Shown here: positions 61,401 through 64,000 of the stretch, one piece after another
How positions within the stretch are numbered: the stretch's first letter is position 1
Layout: every line of letters starts with the position of its first letter
NCBI GenBank assembly: GCA_009599575.1
Contig: VWND01000095.1
Span: forward strand, 434,001-498,000
Direction: 5' to 3'
DNA from: Blumeriella jaapii
Taxonomy: Eukaryota; Ascomycota; Leotiomycetes; Helotiales; Drepanopezizaceae
DNA length: 64,000 bases
Notes under the pieces: model-generated
What the model was told of the DNA's origin: nothing
The model's database searches: none
What the model saw: the letters and a program-made list of their open reading frames with translations, nothing else
Made by a program: the position numbers and the translations under genes

Positions 61401-61783
61401 GCGTATTAGCTAGCGAAATTCTGGGAATGGTAGCCGGAGCCGATTTAGCTATTGCGATTGCAATTATTCTGGAACAAATCATTTAGCAGCTCAGCCTTTT
61501 ATCAAAGATTCCATTAATCGTTTGCACAAACTCTTACTTATTGTACGAATGCTTAGTAAAACTTGGAACGATAAAGAAAAAAAGGTTTATGGTCGATGTT
61601 ATGGCGCTGCGCCAGTTATACGAAAGGCGTGAAATAGCAGAAATTCGCTGGATTAACGGTAAGGATAACCTGGCGGACGCTATAACGAAAGCAGCCCCAA
61701 ATAGAGCGTTTACGACGTTTATCGAGGAAAACAAGCTGACGATTAGAGTAGAAGGCTGGATAGACAGGGAAAAAAAGGGCTAA
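58437..61783 (+). pseudogene. pol: E pol relic (PR-IN-RT-RNase H)
   Basis: The protease keeps its DTGAAK active loop (Asp at 58574) within a 149-codon open piece. The integrase zinc region follows near 58960-59080 (HRRFGYP, with one His changed to Tyr, and CYQCQ). In its core the first catalytic position reads INIIYL (Asp to Asn) and the Glu position reads GKVKRYY (Glu to Lys). The 59515-59766 piece (VFGAYFRIYENDP) is the integrase end. RT is at about 60230-61040 with IGMQTDDIYFF, so its Asp pair is kept. RNase H is at 61175-61783 with FINGSFANNEDLNSQIGY, LASEI, and GKDNLADAITKAAPN. At least two frame changes separate these parts. Confidence 0.85.
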
Positions 61784-61862
61784 TTTAGAGGGCTAATTTG
61801 CAATTGCGTTCAAACACGTTGCAAGCTAGAAACGCATTCTACTGAAAAAAGAAGACTGCCAG

Positions 61863-62057
61863 TGTGGAAATACCTATAGGGGTCACGTGGGATCAGATGA
61901 TGCGGAATTATAGTTGTAGGTGCGCAGCGCTAGCGCCCGCTAGCGCTCGCATATCTATCTTATATTTTCACACCAGCTAGACCCAGTAGAATGCATACAG
62001 TTTCAACCCGATTTACTACGACTAGTCGTATCTGTATCACCACCTGTGATACCAACA
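61863..62057 (+). repeat. E 3' LTR
   Basis: A 195-bp LTR from TGTGGAAATACC to GATACCAACA. A purine-rich tract (GAAAAAAGAAG near 61844) precedes it. It differs from the 5' LTR mainly by transitions. Confidence 0.93.
61926..61947. repeat. Perfect GC-rich inverted repeat in E 3' LTR
   Basis: Identical to 56131-56152. No transition has entered these 22 bases in either LTR although flanking positions have changed. Confidence 0.8.
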
Positions 62058-63505
62058 GTATGCGTTTTGAAAATCGTTTGAAAAAAGGTTTTCGTTTTTA
62101 TTATTATTATTAAAAGGCTAATCTTCGGCCGGTTCGATCTCGTTTATATTTATTAGCCTAAAAAGGCTTTTAAATAAAACCGAAGGTCGGCCCGTAAAAA
62201 ATCGTGCAAATTGGCTTTTTTAAACTTTTTAATATAAAATAAAAAACGAGCGTTATCGTTGGTCCGATCGAAAAAAAAAAACGCCAAAGAAAGCGTTTTG
62301 GCGTGAAAAAAAAAGAAAAACAGCAAAGGGCTGAAAAAAAGCTTATGAAACATTTGAACGATTTTCGTACGTACGATTTGATTCGTAATACGCTTTGGTT
62401 AAAAACTTATTATTTTAATAAATAATAAATTTAATTAAAAAGCGATTCGCGTATAAAATTCGTTTAGCCAACTGATTTTGTTTTTTTTAACGGACGGCGA
62501 TAAGCCAATTTTTAAAAATCGTTATACGCGTTTATTCTAAATACAGCTTTTTTCGTAAACGCTTTAGTATTTTATCGCGAAAAGCGTTTCGAAGCTGTTT
62601 GTTAATTCGTATTTAAACGTTCGCTACGAAAATGGAAAATCGCAAATAAAACCGCCAAAAGTCGTCGTACGTATTTATTGCAAATATTTTAAATTCGTTT
62701 TCGGCCTTTTAAACGTTTAAAAAATCGGCTAGAAAATCGGCGACTTTTTTTATTAATTTTTCGGAAGAAGTAAAATCGGAACGGTTTAAAATACGCGGAA
62801 TTAGAAATTTTTTTGCCACGCTTTCGGTCTGATCGAATATATAATTTTTGCGTAATCGATCGCTAACGAAATAATCGTAATAAAATTCGAAATTGTCGAA
62901 AACTTTAGTTTTTTAATAGCGTGTTTTATAATTTTTACTATTATTTAATTTAAATTTAAAATTCGAAACGCGTTTTATACGAGCTAATCGAAAATTAACA
63001 AATAAATAGGAATTATAACGTTTAAAAAGCGCGCTAAAGTCTTGGCCGTTATAAAAAAATTTAAAAAAAGTTCGCGAAAAGCGTAAAGATTGGTTTGCAG
63101 CGTTTGTTAATTAAAATAAAACGTTGCGAAAAAAGAAAAAAGCAGCGGATTCGCGATTGGCAAAAGCACGTTCGATAGATTTTACTAAACGCTTTAATTA
63201 AAAGGTTTGTCGCAATCGTATAATTTTCAAAAGTTGTCGTTTACGCTTTTGCGCTTTTTTCAATTGATTTTGCAAAAGTTTCAACTAAACGCTTTCAGCG
63301 CTAAGCTGCAAAAAAAAAATGGCAAGCGAAATAGTTGGCGCTTTGCCTTTTTTTTGTTTTTTTTTCTTCGGGAAAAAAACTGTTTTTCAAAAAAAAAAGC
63401 TTTTGGGAAAAGCTGCTTTTTCGCTGATTAAAAAAAAGGAGATTAAAATGTAATAGCAGAAGCTAAAAAGCTTTGCTAAAAAAAGGATCGTTAAACAAAA
63501 GCTAT
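62058..63505 (-). pseudogene. gag: A3 gag relic
   Basis: Decayed Gag with the ATA start position at 63505-63503. The gag tail continues at 56015-56067 on the other side of element E; the first five bases here (GTATG) are the E target duplicate. The amino-terminal half shows the Gln/Leu-rich coiled-coil region and the capsid-like block with many stops. The family-A Lys/Arg-rich segment is changed into poly-A runs. Confidence 0.84.
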
Positions 63506-63628
63506 TCTTCGCGAAATGCGGAAATAAGCTTTTTCACGACCGGTCGATCATTTTAATATAATCCGTAAGAAATTCGAGAAAAAAAATAGTTTACGCCGTC
63601 GCCAGCGTAGAAAAAAAATTATTAATAA

Positions 63629-63895
63629 TATAACGATTTAATTAATCGAAAAGCTAAGAAATCAGTCAACTAATCGCCGTGTTTATATAGTATAAAAAAC
63701 GAGCCTTTGGTTCTGTAATAAAATATTTATTTAAAATCAACAACTGCAAAAAGCAAAGGTTGCTAAAAGAAAAAAAGCCTTATATATATAATAGTCTCCA
63801 CAGTTAATAGAAGACCCACCAGGAGACCAGGGAGCTTGCAGCTACACGTGGTTGCTGGGGTGACACGAGAGGTGGCAACAGAGTGAATCGTCACA
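63629..63895 (-). repeat. A3 5' LTR
   Basis: A 267-bp LTR in reverse orientation. Its right end (GAATCGTCACA) is undamaged. Followed by GACTA, the target duplicate, and B1 sequence. Confidence 0.93.
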
Positions 63896-64000
63896 GACTA
63901 CTTTCGAATTATTCCGTGGAATAATCTTTTTTACAAGCTTCGAAGCTTTTTTAAAAGCATTCGTCGGTAAACAACCGTGGTCCGACCTATTAGTTTTACG
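63896..64000 (+). pseudogene. B1 unidentified 3' ORF relic, part 3
   Basis: This begins with GACTA, the second copy of the A3 target duplication, then matches B2 from 40435 to about 40540, including the FVGKQP segment. It runs off the window. It proves that A3 with all its cargo is one insertion into B1. Confidence 0.75.

Larger units (their letters stand above)
56068..62057 (+). mobile_element. E: Ty1/copia element inserted in A3 gag
   Basis: A 5990-bp element with 195-bp LTRs (56068-56262, 61863-62057) and GTATG duplicates at 56063-56067 and 62058-62062. The empty site is seen in A2 at 18173-18177 (GTAAG). The gene order gag, protease, integrase, RT, RNase H, with integrase before RT, is diagnostic for copia. 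The coding part is broken by stops and at least two frame changes, but it is less AT-shifted than the family-A sequence around it. Integrase Asp-to-Asn and Glu-to-Lys changes make it inactive. Confidence 0.93.
27402..63895 (-). mobile_element. A3: chromovirus (family A) split by B2 and E, inserted in B1
   Basis: The element's own sequence is 27402-30040, 54127-56067 and 62063-63895, about 6413 bp in total, the normal family length. Its outer flanks are GATTA (27397-27401) and GACTA (63896-63900), and the unoccupied target is in B2 at 40430-40434. B2 entered between RT and RNase H (CTAC duplicated) and E entered the gag tail (GTATG duplicated). It carries YLNN in RT (54310-54321) and ATA at the gag start. 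At 29007-29009 it keeps CAA where A5 has a nonsense TAA (48790). Its order is gag at the right end and the chromodomain at the left. Confidence 0.93.
8403..64000 (+). mobile_element. B1: long Ty3/gypsy element, host of A2, D and A3, runs off the right edge
   Basis: The element's own sequence is in four pieces: 8403-13568, 20006-23447, 25564-27401 and 63901-64000. Between them lie A2, D and A3, each with its target duplication. The pieces align in order with B2: the B1 sequence up to the A3 site is about 10.45 kb against about 10.39 kb in B2. The 5' LTR is at 8403-8670; the 3' LTR lies beyond the window, and by comparison with B2 about 0.5 kb of internal sequence is missing before it. B1 is inserted in relic C. 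All coding regions are riddled with stops of CAA-to-TAA type. Confidence 0.9.

Noticed and set aside
1..64000. Host genes, tRNAs or secondary-metabolism genes
   Set aside because: All protein-like stretches I could read are retroelement domains or the unidentified family-B region. No tRNA-like cloverleaf was noticed.

Overview
The window looks like an AT-rich, repeat-only block from a filamentous ascomycete (Pezizomycotina-like) genome. I found no host gene, tRNA or rRNA. Everything I can assign belongs to LTR retrotransposons. Most copies are saturated with C-to-T / G-to-A changes of the kind left by repeat-induced point mutation (RIP): CAA/CAG codons become TAA/TAG, ATG becomes ATA, and catalytic Asp becomes Asn. 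The organism call is an inference from the RIP-like decay and from the pol sequence types.

Five families are present. Family A is a ~6.4-kb Ty3/gypsy chromovirus: ~267-bp LTRs, Gag, then PR-RT-RNaseH-IN-chromodomain. It has five copies: A1 1933-8354 (+), A2 13569-20000 (-), A3 27402-63895 (-, split in three), A4 41026-53852 (+, split in two) and A5 43997-50399 (+, best preserved). Family B is an ~11-kb Ty3/gypsy element with 267-bp LTRs, Gag, a Pol of the fungal class whose integrase ends in a GPY-like domain, then a ~0.6-kb spacer and an unrecognised ~3.2-kb reading region before the 3' LTR. Its copies are B1 (8403 to beyond the right edge) and B2 (30041-54122). Family C is a gag-protease relic at 1-1932, continued at 8355-8402. 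Family D is a 2.1-kb gag-only element with 168-bp LTRs (23448-25558, -). Family E is a 6.0-kb Ty1/copia element with 195-bp LTRs (56068-62057, +).

The layout is a set of insertions inside insertions. C holds A1 and B1. B1 holds A2, D and A3. A3 holds B2 and E. B2 holds A4, and A4 holds A5. All elements whose two ends are visible have matching target-site duplications: A1 GTAGC/ATAGC, A2 AAAGC, A3 GATTA/GACTA, A4 GAATG, A5 ACCAG, B2 CTAC, D ATAAA, E GTATG. When the inserts are removed, each split copy returns to its family length (A3 ~6413 bp, A4 ~6419 bp). Several insertion points can also be seen unoccupied in a sister copy.

Decay broadly follows nesting depth. The innermost copy, A5, is GC-richer and keeps its gag ATG and the RT YLDD box. 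It still carries eight nonsense codons (seven TAA, one TAG) that fit single C-to-T changes, plus two small deletions not shared by its sisters. No element here appears able to make a full set of its own proteins. Gene spans in decayed copies are homology-based envelopes, and their ends are approximate unless a start or stop codon is cited.
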